A DNA stretch of 64,000 nucleotides from Malurus cyaneus samueli (taxonomy: Eukaryota; Chordata; Aves; Passeriformes; Maluridae). How positions within the stretch are numbered: the first letter of the stretch is position 1; each line of letters begins with the position of its first letter. Below, one piece after another: positions 1 to 11,430 of the stretch. The DNA lies in contig CM019218.1 in the NCBI GenBank assembly GCA_009741485.1, positions 40,317,358 to 40,381,357 on the forward strand, read 5' to 3'. The position numbers were made by a program, and so were the translations under genes. The notes beneath the pieces were generated by a model that was not told where the DNA came from, did not search any database, and saw only the letters and a program-made list of their open reading frames with translations.

Positions 1-3000
1 CTTTTAAAGGATATATCCAAGGGCTTTAATTGCAAGCAAGCATATTGATCCTGGTGGATTTCAGTGCTATTATACCAGTCCCATACCTGAGCAGAATTCT
101 TTAAAATGAATTTCCAATGGCTTCAAGAGCACTGCTCCCTTTAAAGACCACCTAGAGGCCTGTGGCAAGGGTAACATTTCGTCCAAACTGCGGTAGCCAC
201 TGCCCCCTGGAATGCAAATGTCTGGGATCTAACAGTCAAAGCACAGCTGGATTCAATCAGATATTTCAGATAAGATCTCCAAATAAAGCCCTCTCCCTCA
301 CATGTTAAATACTGTTTACTGTCAGTTTTAGATGAGACAGAAAATTGAAGACTGTAGGATGCTGGACACCCTGTGCCCTTTTTTACAGGTTTCAGCCTGT
401 AGGTCCTGGCTAAATATCCAGCATATTTGCATTCTGGCTGGCAAACCCTACACAAATGAGTAAGGCAGCCTTCCGTTTCCCTGCTGAGCTGGAGTGCATT
501 ACTGCAACCCACAGGAAGCCAGCTACATTTCAGCTCAGAGATGACTGCTCTACTGGCAGAAAATACACTGAAAAGCCTGGAAATATCTCAATGCAATTTG
601 GAATGATTTGGGATGAAAAAGATAAAAACAACCTATGATTTTAAGAAATCAATTGTAGAAGAAAATCAAGTGAAATAAAGGATTTTTATAACAGTGATCA
701 ATCTATTAAAAACATACTACCTATGTCAATGTTATTTAAATAGAAAATGTGAAGGAAAAGTCTATTTAATCCTTTTCACATGGGTTGGCTGCTAGTTAAA
801 TTCAGGATAGGATTCCAGGAACCTCCTTCTATGACCTGGACAATTCGGAACATAACTTCCCTACCATGTAGATACACTATTCTGAAGGTATTTGATGCAG
901 CTTCTCCAAAGCACTTCGTCATTGACAGTTACAGAGACCAGCTTAGACAGACCATGTCCTCATCCAAAAAGGACATGCGGTTGCCAACAAACCTTAATTT
1001 CTCCATCTCCTCACCCACAGTAACTGGAAAAGGAATTTCTAAAGATAAGGCATGTCAGCTGGTAGAAAGAAAGTAAAATGAACGTGAAATATTAAAGTGA
1101 CACTACTGGGGGACTGGATTTTTCATTAAATATTTGTATTTTTTTTGCCAGTAGATCTTTGTTCAGAGACCCAAACATGGGCCAGAATATGTCAAACACA
1201 GATAAGAAGCTGTCAAGTATCATCTAGACCCTACTGAAAATACAAATAAATGTGATCTGAATGCCCTTAAATTTGGGGGAAATTCTTCAGCATTCAATTC
1301 TGCACTACAGTCTCCTTTTATCTTTGTTCCAGTAGAGAAGTAAAAGGTCCATATGGATGATACAGGGCACAATGCCTTAGCACTGTTGTATTTCAAATGA
1401 GAAACACCACCACATCCAATCTGCATTACAGTAATTCAACATCTCAAGACAATTTTCGCAAACATTTGGTATGTTTGCTTTGCTATACTAATCAAATTCC
1501 ATTTCAAGTTCCTTCTATTTCTATTTTCCCCGCCATTTCAAATGGGAGTTGAGATATTTCTAAAATACTGTGCAGCAGATGTTGTAACTCAGGAGTGGGT
1601 GAAGTGGGGCCAGGAAAACAAAAGCAGGGAGCTATGAAGAGTGAATTGTTTTCCAGGTTTTGCTGTTTATTTGTTGTGCAGTATTATGCAAGTGGCTTAT
1701 CCTCTGTGCCCCAGCACTGCTAGCTGTTGAAAGCATATGTTCCCAGAGGACTTCCCAGAGTCTCATTATTTTTTTGTCGGAGAAAAGCACTGCAAAACTG
1801 ATGAAAAATGCCACAGAAGGGTGCAAAGTTTTATTAGCCTTTTAAGGTCTGATCAGAAGGCCACTGGAGCAGAAAAATAAGACACTTCCAATTACTTCAG
1901 TGGACTTTGAATTGGACTTTAAGTCAGCCCTCACTCAGTGAACTGCACATATTTGTCATTTCCTTTGCTCTGTTTCAATGTCATTGCCCACTTGCAGCAA
2001 AGCGTTCCTGGGGAAAGTAGTATACCAATCAACAAGAGTTGTTTTCTTTTACTACCTATTGAAATTATACTTCCTTTTAACTCAAAATTTATTTTAAATT
2101 ACATTTAAAAATACCACTGAAAAATTCTGAAGATGTTCACAAAGTTGATGGGCTTCACAGTGTAAAAAGATTAAACCATAAAGAAGTGTATGCTGCAGAT
2201 ATTTACAACCTAAGAGGCGTCTGCTGTCACTCTGAGCTTGTTCTACTGCAAAGAGTTAAAGCTTCTGGAGGCTGGTGGGTTTCTTGTTGTGCCACCTGAA
2301 GATGAGAGGAAAGGGAAAAAAAAACCAGCCACAGCTAGTTAGCCACAGTGGATGGAGTTCTCAGGAGCACATCTGCAAATTAAGAAGCTAGATTCCTCTC
2401 CATCAGGCTATCTCTCCATGCCACGAGCCCCCTGTGCTGTCACAGAAGATTCCTCAAATTGCTCACATTTGAATCCCAAATACACAGAAAGATTACGGAG
2501 GACACAAAAAACCGCTATCAGCCAGGTACGTCTAATTTACTGCTTTGCCTAACGTACACTTGGTTGATGCACTTAGCAAATGTTTGAGAAATACTATATA
2601 AAAAACTCCCTTCCTTAGGTTTCTTTATGGAGGACTTCAAGGCCTCTCTAGGTGTCTGGATATGATTTTGATTGTGGAGAATTTGGAAACAGCACTTGCT
2701 TTTTATTGGTATTCTTTTCTATTTTGGAATGAAAAAACAGATCTGTCAGAGAAAAAAAAATATTGTAATATCTGTGCTGATGCCAAAGTAAATGCAAACT
2801 AATTAATTTAATGGTCAGCAATGGGTGTTTACCAACTAAGGCTCCATGTTATCCTGCAATCCATTCTTTCAGTGTACACTCAATCAGTACCACTCAAATA
2901 TCTTATTTTTCTATAAAAGGAGAAAGGTTCTTCGTGTTTGCTACAGTTCATAAGATCAACTCATTCATCATTCATTATTCTGTAGCATTCAAATTACTGT

Positions 3001-5900
3001 GAAATTCTTACAAATAATACTTTCAATGTTGAAAAATATGAGATGTCAAACTAAACTGCAGCACTGATTAGTCATTGTTCTCCTGATCAGAATGTTTTTG
3101 TTGCCTAACTGAGTACCAGGCAATGCACATAGGTGAGCAAACCATTTCTGCATAGGGTCAAAGAGGACAACAAGTAATAACCACAGTTTGAGAATGACTC
3201 AGTGCCTAAACATTGTCATCTAGTGACATTTTATAAAACCTATATTTATTAGGACCTAGGACGCAAACCAATGGGAGACTTGCTTCCATAGAAGTTAGAA
3301 GACAAGGAAGAATATCCAAAGGCATATAAAATGTCACTTGCTGTTTGGGTGACTGCTACCCCTTGTTTCTAATAGACATTCCTCCTGTAAACTTCTCTTA
3401 ATATGGTTTCTGAAATGATACCTAAAATTGTAACTATATCCATCTACTGCCATTGTAAGCACATTATATTTTGAAATTATATTAGCTAGTGCTTTTACAA
3501 AACACCTCTTTTCATTTGAGCCTTCTATAAATACATCTCCCAACATATCTATTTAAATGTGAATTCCTTACAATCTCTTCTTGCCATATAAACAACTCTT
3601 ACCTGGAAAAACCACTTGCTCAAAATACTGATTTTAAAATAAATTCAGAATAGTATTAGTTTTCTTCTTTCTGTTAGCTTAGCCTCTAGCTCAGGTCTCT
3701 ACGGCTTCCCAAATAAGGGGTTTATAAAAGTAATGCTGAGACTCTCGTTTATTTGTATCATCTTTACAGTTTAACCTTTTAGAAAAATATCAAATATGAT
3801 TATGTATGACCCAAGTCATCATAACTGGTAATTGTTTATGTAACTTCCCCCTTCTCTTTTTATTTGTCTTTACTCCTTGTAGTGTCTCTTCCCTAGTATC
3901 TTGTGTTGTACCACAACAAAGGCATTTGTCTGTTTCCCTCTGCACTATCTATAATGCTAATCCAACTCCACAATGACAGTTTTGAGCATAAAGCCACAAA
4001 AAAGCATTTTCAACTCGTTGCTTATAAGGTTAGATCTTTACCTTCTGGGTTCCCTGAGGCTGTTCAGGGTTAGATGAGCCATGGCCCAAAGGAATCAGTG
4101 GTATTGGGAGGTTAGAGGTGGAGGTCAGCACAGCAAAAGAGCCATGACACTCTATTAACACACTGTAATTAGCATGACAATACATAGAAAGCCAAAGCAA
4201 TTCTAGCCAGTGCCTGAGGAGCTACTTCTGTCAAAAAGTCTCAGATAAATATTCCCTCCAGTATTTACTGAACTGCTTGCTCATGTAAAGTTCGAGAAAT
4301 ATTACGAGATTATGAAGAAGTGCGCTTAAGTGTGCTTAATGAGTACATTTTCTGGGTCTATCAATCAAATAATTTTCACTAATCTTGTTTCCACTCTGTA
4401 TCTATAGACTTTTCAGATAGTAAACTCCTCAGAAATGAGCATTGCTCAATATTTGGGAAATAGTTTGTGACATTGTGGAACTAATAATTGTCATATTTGG
4501 AGATTCTTTAAGTACATGTAAAAATATAAGATGCATACTAATATGTCAATTAAATTGTTGGCCACTTTTAATATGCTCATTAGACTTCAAATATAAACCA
4601 GCAGTCAAATGTAGAATAGTGCTACAAAATAAAGAACACTAATTTTTGCATACAAAACAGAAATTTTCTTATGGCATCTTCAGTATGGAAGACATTTTAC
4701 TTTTCTAAAGATCGCGTAAAACCAAAGAAGTGAAGTAACCTATGAAAAAAGAGATAAATGACATCTAATTCAGCAAGCCCAACCTAGTGCAAGCTCCTCT
4801 GACGATGCCATTTTTGAATGCTTGTAAAAAACAAGCAGCAGATTCCTGTTTAGCATATCACCTGAAGGTAAACAACTTTATAAGTCTTTCTTCATGCGTA
4901 ATAAGGACAAAACCTGCTGTGTACACTGACACGCTCAGAAAAAGGTTCACTAATTTAATTAACTTATAACTGAACTCCACCTACAGTGCAGTACTTCTGA
5001 AAATTATTCTAAATGTAGAAAAAACCTACCACCTTCAGGGCAGAGGCATTAAACTACACAGTGAACAGAGCTCAACCATGATCTCTGGATGATTCCACAA
5101 CATAAGACAGCGATTCCATGGACTGTTTCTCAAACAGACTCAGTAACAGCTATGCCTACTCTGTCTGTGCTCTGGCCTGAAAACATCTCACCTTTGAAAA
5201 ACATTTCATAGCAGATCTCTATTTTAGCACAGCAGTTTGCATACCAGTCTGCAGGCAGGCAGTGTAGCAATATGGTACAACATGGCAATTTATCTAGTCT
5301 GTGTCATCAGTTCCCATGTTTTTACAGTGACTCTTCCTGTACACAATGTTGTTCAGATTCCCCCAGGTTTTGATGTCACATAACTAGAAGCCACCAATCC
5401 TTCCTTAAAAAAGAAACCCCGCGTGTCTTGTTTTTGTTGTTTTAGCAAAATGAAAAGCAGGAACAGGGAAAATATGAATCCTAATGATTTCAAAACAAGG
5501 AATTAAATTTTAAAATGTAGAGGGATTTAGAGTTTCTTTTGTACTCTTTAGTTTACACCTTTAAATTCTAGGGATTTGGCAAAGGCTGGGACAAACAACT
5601 TAGACATTATTAATAAAGGGCACAAATCTGCTGTCACCAAAGGTCAGTGCCAATGAATCAGCCACTTATTTCTCTCCCTAGTGTCTGTGCTCTCCAAAGC
5701 TCTTCCACAGTTAATATCCAGGCTGATTACATAAACTCTTTTTGGTCTTCAAACAGGCAGGCTTACCAAAGTAAAAGATACCACTTGAAACCTACTCATG
5801 AAAGCATGAGCACAGAGCAGAGATGAAAGACAAAGGATTCGAGCACAGTCAAGACTCGCAAGCCCCCCAGAGCCCCGAGTGGGCTGTTCAGCACCGGTGT
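1..5900. other. AT-rich left flank, no supported gene
   Basis: I see no exon here that I can support. The open frames are short, none resembles a protein I know, and none has convincing splice sites on both sides. By synteny with other amniotes, the gene beyond RAG2 should be IFTAP (C11orf74), transcribed leftward, so its small exons could lie here. I looked on the minus strand for something like its conserved N-terminal region and did not find it. The frame at 780-1076 (+) is the longest continuous one near the left end, but I do not recognise it. Confidence 0.6.
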
Positions 5901-5984
5901 GCGATTCACCCTGGCACACCAGCCAGCCCTGCACGGCTGGAGACAGCGGGCACCGCCTGCTTGTAAATGAAATCAACAAACGTT

Positions 5985-6505
5985 GTCGTTTTCCTTAAAC
6001 AAAACGTGCAGTGCGATGTTTGCGTGCACGCCGGTCCTCCAGCCCGCGGACCGGGGCCTTGGGGCGCGTTCCCGGCCGGGACCCCCGGCCTCCTGCCGCC
6101 CCGGGCCGAATGAGGGGCGGGATGAGGGGCTGAGCGGGCGGACACGGCTCCCGCACCCCCGGGGCCCCGGGCCTGCGCCATCCGAGTGGCTCCAGCTCCA
6201 GCCCGGCATCCGCGGCCGCCTCAGGGCGACAAACGGGCAGGGAACCCCGGCTTGGGGCATCCCCGGCCCGCTCCCGATCCCGCCGGCAGCAGACCGGCCC
6301 CCGCGGCCCACTCACCGCCGGCGGCTCTCTGAGCCCGCCGTGCCGATTCCCCAGGGCCGGGACGAGCAAGCTGCGGGCGGGCCGGGCCGGGGAGCCCAGC
6401 GGGAACTACCGGGCCCAGCAGCCCGCGGGGCCGCGTTCCCATGGGAGCGGCCGCGCCCGCCCCGGGAAGGCACCGCGCCGTGTGCCCGCAGCCCTGTGTG
6501 CACAA
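5985..6505. promoter_or_regulatory. CpG island upstream of RAG2
   Basis: The base composition changes abruptly to very GC-rich, CpG-dense sequence between AT-rich flanks, ending about 120 bp before the RAG2 coding exon. No TATA box or obvious single start site is visible. The several long overlapping frames here, open on both strands, are the usual by-product of high GC and are not genes. The island could drive RAG2 to the right and, judging from a good minus-strand donor inside it, a leftward gene as well. Island-type base composition is directly visible; promoter activity and direction are inferred. Confidence 0.7.
6310..6316 (-). other. candidate 5' splice site, leftward transcript
   Basis: Read on the minus strand, the sequence is G|GTGAGT followed by GGG, close to the vertebrate donor consensus, inside the CpG island. 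It would fit the end of a first exon of a gene transcribed to the left, head-to-head with RAG2. I could not find the matching next exon. Confidence 0.35.
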
Positions 6506-6630
6506 AATCCGCGAAACACCGCGGGACTGCTGCGATTTATTCGAGTACTGTTGAATGGTTGGTTTAGCCTCTAATGCGTTTTTGATCTGGTTGTTTTGTT
6601 TTTTTTTTATTTTATTTTCTCAGCTGCAGC

Positions 6631-8238
6631 ATGGCCCAGTCAACAAGCGAAATGTCGCTGCAGATGGTGTCCACCGTCAGTAACTCTGCCTTGCTTCAAC
6701 CAGGCTTCTCTCTCCTGAATTTTGGTGGGCATGTTTTCTTTTTTGGTCAGAAAGGATGGCCAAAGAGATCCTGCCCCACTGGTGTTTTCCTCCTCGATAT
6801 AAAGCAGAACGAGCTCAAAATGAAACCGGCCCTCTTCTCTAAAGATTCATGTTACCTTCCCCCTCTCCGTTATCCTGCTCTTTGCACACTCAGAAGTGAT
6901 GCCAGGTCTGATGAGTACCAGTATATCATCCATGGTGGTAAAACACCTAACAATGACCTTTCTGATAAGATTTACTTTATGAGTCTGGTAAGCAAAACTA
7001 GCAAGAAAATGACATTCCAGTGCATTGAGAAAGACCTGTGTGGAGATGTCCCCGAAGCTAGATATGGGCATACAATTAATGTTGTTCATAGTCGGGGAAA
7101 AAGCATGAGCGTTCTATTTGGAGGGAGATCATATACTCCTCTTGCACAAAGAACTACCGAAAAATGGAACAGTGTAGTTGACTGTTTGCCATCTGTGTTT
7201 CTCATTGATTTTGAGTTTGGGTGCTGTACATCATACATACTCCCAGAGCTTCAAGATGGGCTTTCTTTCCACGTTTCAATTGCCAGAGATGATACAATCT
7301 ACATCTTGGGAGGCCATTCACTTCAAAATAACACACGGTCCCCCAACTTGTACAAGCTAAAAATCGATCTGCCCCTGGGTAGCCCATCTGTGACCTGCAC
7401 CATCCTGCCAGGAGGGATATCAGTGTCAAGTGCTATAGTGACCCAGATCAGTGACACTGAATTTGTCCTTGTTGGTGGCTACCACTCTGACAACCAGAAA
7501 CGGTTGGTATGTAACACCATCGTTCTGGAAGACAGTAAGATAGAGATTGTTGAAAGTGCAAGCCCAGAGTGGACGCCAGATATTAAACACTGCAGAATGT
7601 GGTTTGGCTGTGATATGGGTAAAGGGTCTGTATTGCTGGGCATTCCAGGGGCCAGCAAACAATTAATCCCAGATGCAAACTATTTCTACATTTTAAAATG
7701 CAAAGGAGCAGAAGAGGACAAGGAAGAAGAATTGATAACACAAATTTGCAGTCAGACGTCAAGTGAAGACCCTGGAGACTCCACTCCATTTGAAGACTCA
7801 GAGGAGTTTTGTTTTAGTGCTGAAGCCAATAGCTTTGACATTGATGATGCTGACACTTACAATGAAGATGATGAAGAAGATGAATCAGAAACAGGCTATT
7901 GGATCACGTGCTGTGCCAGTTGCAATGTTGACATTAACACCTGGGTCCCTTTCTATTCAACAGAACTCAACAAGCCTGCAATGATCCTGTGTTCCAGCGG
8001 GGCTGGCCACTGGGTCCATGCGCAGTGTATGGATCTTTCGGAGACCATGCTTCTGCGTCTCTCAGAAGCAAATGTCAAGTACTTCTGCAACAAGCATGTT
8101 GACCTTCATAAAGGGCTACAAACTCCCCAAAAGCAACCAACCCTGAAAAAGCAACCCATGAAACCATTGCGCAGAAAGAAAACCATGAGGCTATTAACGT
8201 CAATGAAAAAGTCTTTTCTTCGGAGACTGTTTGAATAG
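6631..8238 (+). CDS. RAG2: RAG2, V(D)J recombination-activating protein 2
   Basis: Nuclear partner of RAG1 in the V(D)J recombinase. Single coding exon; a polypyrimidine tract and AG at 6622-6623 form its splice acceptor. From the second Met (6652, MSLQMV..., the usual family start) it is 528 residues, against 527 in human. The first ATG (6631) adds seven residues (MAQSTSE) and has the better Kozak context (A at -3, G at +4). In family-start numbering, residues 1 to about 350 form the six-bladed kelch-like propeller (e.g. [19 protein letters not shown]). About 351-412 is the acidic hinge ([12 protein letters not shown]). About 416-485 is the PHD finger with its Cys/His ligands and the Trp of GHWVHAQC. 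The C-terminal basic tail carries LQTPQK, matching the cell-cycle phospho-degron around human Thr490. One oddity: Leu446 replaces the aromatic residue equivalent to human Tyr445. It is convergent with RAG1. Confidence 0.97.
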   Translation: MAQSTSEMSLQMVSTVSNSALLQPGFSLLNFGGHVFFFGQKGWPKRSCPTGVFLLDIKQNELKMKPALFSKDSCYLPPLRYPALCTLRSDARSDEYQYIIHGGKTPNNDLSDKIYFMSLVSKTSKKMTFQCIEKDLCGDVPEARYGHTINVVHSRGKSMSVLFGGRSYTPLAQRTTEKWNSVVDCLPSVFLIDFEFGCCTSYILPELQDGLSFHVSIARDDTIYILGGHSLQNNTRSPNLYKLKIDLPLGSPSVTCTILPGGISVSSAIVTQISDTEFVLVGGYHSDNQKRLVCNTIVLEDSKIEIVESASPEWTPDIKHCRMWFGCDMGKGSVLLGIPGASKQLIPDANYFYILKCKGAEEDKEEELITQICSQTSSEDPGDSTPFEDSEEFCFSAEANSFDIDDADTYNEDDEEDESETGYWITCCASCNVDINTWVPFYSTELNKPAMILCSSGAGHWVHAQCMDLSETMLLRLSEANVKYFCNKHVDLHKGLQTPQKQPTLKKQPMKPLRRKKTMRLLTSMKKSFLRRLFE

Positions 8239-8667
8239 ATTTACACTGATGATTTGTATTCACCTGGGAGGAAATGAAATCACAGTCAAAGGCAACGCTG
8301 GCTGAAGCAAAGTGGGCTATTGCAGCTCGCAGAGATTCTTCTATCAATTATCTCACTGTTTTTGTTCCATTTCAAAGCAGATTGATCTATTCTATTTTTA
8401 TAATATCCAGACAGGGACCCCATCATAGAGGGCACTGTGCAAACATGCAGACAGATATTGGTAAACTGTTTTTTGCTATAACTTACTCCCCAGAAAGTTT
8501 AATGGAACTGCTGTTAGGATAAGACATTATTCCATGTAGTCAGTGCTCTTACCATCTGTCCATAAAGAACATTATCTTGCCCATTTTAATTTTTTATCTT
8601 AGTCAGTGCTAGAAATATTTGACCTAATTTATAGCTGCATTACTGCAGTTTTATGTGGGTGTAATGA

Positions 8668-8673
8668 AATAAA
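8668..8673 (+). terminator. polyadenylation signal AATAAA, RAG2 proximal
   Basis: Canonical hexamer about 430 bp after the RAG2 stop. Confidence 0.45.
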
Positions 8674-8967
8674 ATGAGACTAATTACTCTGGTTTTAAAC
8701 AAAAGTATTGGTGTAAGTCCCTTGCGTCAGAAATATTCAGACACTGAGGGTCACTTTTCTTCAGGGACTTTCATTATGGAAAGCTTACATATGGAGCATT
8801 TAATTCTGGATAATTAATTTTTTTATTTTGAGAGTTATTGAGTGATTATATGTCGATTTTGGCTACAGTTCTGGAATATCATCTCACAGTAAAAATTAAA
8901 TTGCGTTTTTAAAACTACTGTGATCATCAACTGCTTTGTGTTTGTATTTTTAAAAATTTAGTAAGGT

Positions 8968-8973
8968 AATAAA
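8968..8973 (+). terminator. polyadenylation signal AATAAA, RAG2 distal
   Basis: Canonical hexamer followed within about 20 bp by T-rich and TG-containing sequence, a better downstream context than the proximal one. Confidence 0.45.
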
Positions 8974-9249
8974 GTTTATAACAAAAATGACTGCATCTTT
9001 TCATGTACTCATGGGTAAATCAAACACTGTAAATCCCAAAGTTTACAAAAGGACAGCATGCATGCTTGGGAGGTCCATATGAAGCCTGATAAGGGGTCTA
9101 GCTTCACAGCCACCCCATGCTGTGAATTCCCATTGACTTCAGAAGAAATTCCTTCTGATGAGCAGGACTTTTATCATTTACTTCAGGTCCTGCACTACCC
9201 ATTTCTTTCTCAGCTTTCCCAGGGTGACTGTGTAGAGTGTGAAAACTTA

Positions 9250-9375
9250 GAAGTGCAAACTGTAGCTCAGAGTGATTCACTGAGCCAGTGGAGCATTGTG
9301 AGGGTAGAAACAAATGCAGTTGGCTGCTCAGAACACGAAAAGATTGGATTCAGATTGAAAAGGACATTGTCAAGG
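9250..9375 (+). repeat. diverged dispersed repeat, copy A
   Basis: It shares a colinear pattern with a segment 2.05 kb downstream. Both have a block like CTgTAGcTCAGAGTGA, a middle GGAAAnAATGCA-type block, and an end block ATTCAGAyTGAAAAGGA. Divergence is high, so the element is old. I cannot name the family. Confidence 0.45.
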
Positions 9376-11314
9376 TTGAATAGCCCACGAGTTTACTAAG
9401 TTTTTTTGTGGATTCTTTTATTGGCTATTTGTAAAGCCTCATCATTCTTGACTTTATTTTTTATCTTTATTACTGCTCCAAACATCTTTTCAGAAAATCA
9501 ATACCAGCAGCTCAACATTTGTGAGCCAACAATAATAGCTCAATATTCACAGTCCAACTTTCATGCTGGATTCCTGAATAAAAAAGAAAAACAGGAGCAG
9601 CTCTCAGCCATTTGATCACTATGAGCAGACCCTGAGCAGCCACTCCTTTACAAAGTAGCATGTGGAGCACAGTGTTCCTGTCAACACAGACCTGCCTGCA
9701 CAGCACTCCTCTTAAAACCTTACCACCCCAAGTCAGCAGCAAAGAAAAGGGAAACCATGCAAATTTTCAATTTGCAGCGTTTTCGTGTGCTGAGAGGGCT
9801 TAGAGTTTGGATTGGGCTTCTATATGGGATGGTTATCATCCTGATTCCCATTTCTACATCCTTATACAGCTATAAATTCATAGATTTCAATGCCAGCCTC
9901 CCATTTCCTTTGTCCTATTACTTTACGTAATCTCAGCAGAGTGTATAGTGCTATATGTTTTTCCAATTAGTAAGTTAATATCACGCTCATATGAAGTCCC
10001 TTCAAACTGATGAAATTCAATAGTCAACATCCCCTTTTGTATGTTCATCACAAGTCTTAGTGAGCTGACTTGTCATTAAAATACATGATCCTCATGCATT
10101 TTTTTACATCAACAAAATAAATCCACACCAATGCAAAAGCCACATCATCCCAATACCAACAAAAAGGGACAATATACTCACAACAAAATTCCACCCCTTG
10201 CCACTTTGCCATTTTACAACAGCAAAGGACTCTCCACAGTTATTGGGCTCCCCACAATTACTGGGCTCCCTGGCAATAGCCACACTGAGATTTTCCCTGT
10301 TACCTCTCTCAGTTACTGTCGTTCTATCGAGTTCCTCGGGCAGCACACTGTATGACAAGTGCAAGTGCTAGTGCAAACAAATAAAAGGATGGAACAATTT
10401 TGTAAAGGGAAAGCTTGACACTGGCCTAGCAGAAGTGACATTCAGCCTGAGATAAAGCCCTGTGACTCAGGCTCTTGTGATGTGGTTGCAGTGAACTGGG
10501 AGCAACTCTGAATTTCCAGAACTGACTCCTGCAGCCCCTGGGAGCTGAGAACAGAGGATCAGCATGAGGCAAGTACAGGCACACATTGCAGCCTCTTGCA
10601 GTTCTTACCTGAGCTGTTGTTCTTTAACACTGTGGCTATGAAAAAAGCAATTCACAGTCAGACTTTATGTATTACCTCATTAGGCCCATAACATTAGTGT
10701 ATTGTATATTTGACCTGCGCTTTTTATAAATGTATGGTTTATTTGAGTAGGAGGGAAAAATTGCTTGGTTAAACCATGTCCCAGCTTCATAGTGAAAGGC
10801 TGTACAAGCAGCATTAAATCACATTTCAGAGACTGTAGCTCCTGCAGGAAGAAGAAGTAGTAAGTAAAATAGAGAATATTTGAAAGGACTTGAACATATG
10901 GAGATATATGAACTTCAGCCTGTAAAGAAGACACTTGACATAGCATTCAGGACTGCAGAAAGTACTTAATGTCCTGAGTCATGTACTTCAAAAACATTCA
11001 TTGTCTTCAAAACCAGCTAATCAATACAAGATGGTTCTTGCTCAAGCAGGTTAGAATTAACAGATAAAATGAAGTAGATTTGAGTGCAGAAGTAAATATT
11101 GTATCTGCATCCAATTGACCTGTGTGTTTTGTAAGCACAATAAGCAGCATCATGGTTCCCAGACACATTTTAGTAACACTGTATTGTTATTATCAGCTTC
11201 TATGAGAATAATGTATGGATTTTGCTGCTACTGAAAGATGCTTGGACCTTGAAGCAGGTGATTAATTTACAGGAAAGGCAAGGCACAAAGTTTACTGGTA
11301 GCACTAGAGCGTGT

Positions 11315-11430
11315 ACTATAGTTCAGAGTGACTCATGGCACCAACAGACCATTAAAAAGAGTGGAAATAATGCAACTGGGAGCCCAAAGCAGAAGGAAAA
11401 TGTTGAATTCAGACTGAAAAGGAATTTGTT
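11315..11430 (+). repeat. diverged dispersed repeat, copy B
   Basis: Second copy of the element near 9.25 kb, in the same orientation, with the same three blocks in the same order and similar spacing. No target-site duplication is readable after this much decay. Confidence 0.45.

Larger units (their letters stand above)
8239..8973 (+). other. RAG2: probable RAG2 3' UTR
   Basis: AT-rich sequence after the RAG2 stop with no continuing frame. It holds two canonical AATAAA hexamers, at 8668-8673 and 8968-8973, which are plausible alternative ends. The limits of the UTR are inferred. Confidence 0.55.

Noticed and set aside
5906..6567. Long overlapping frames in the CpG island upstream of RAG2
   Set aside because: They occur on both strands in several frames, are rich in Gly/Pro/Arg/Ala, and follow from the GC content. 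No family resemblance.
9058..9399. 113-codon frame as a gene
   Set aside because: Its right part is one copy of a dispersed repeat that recurs at 11.3 kb with an unrelated frame.
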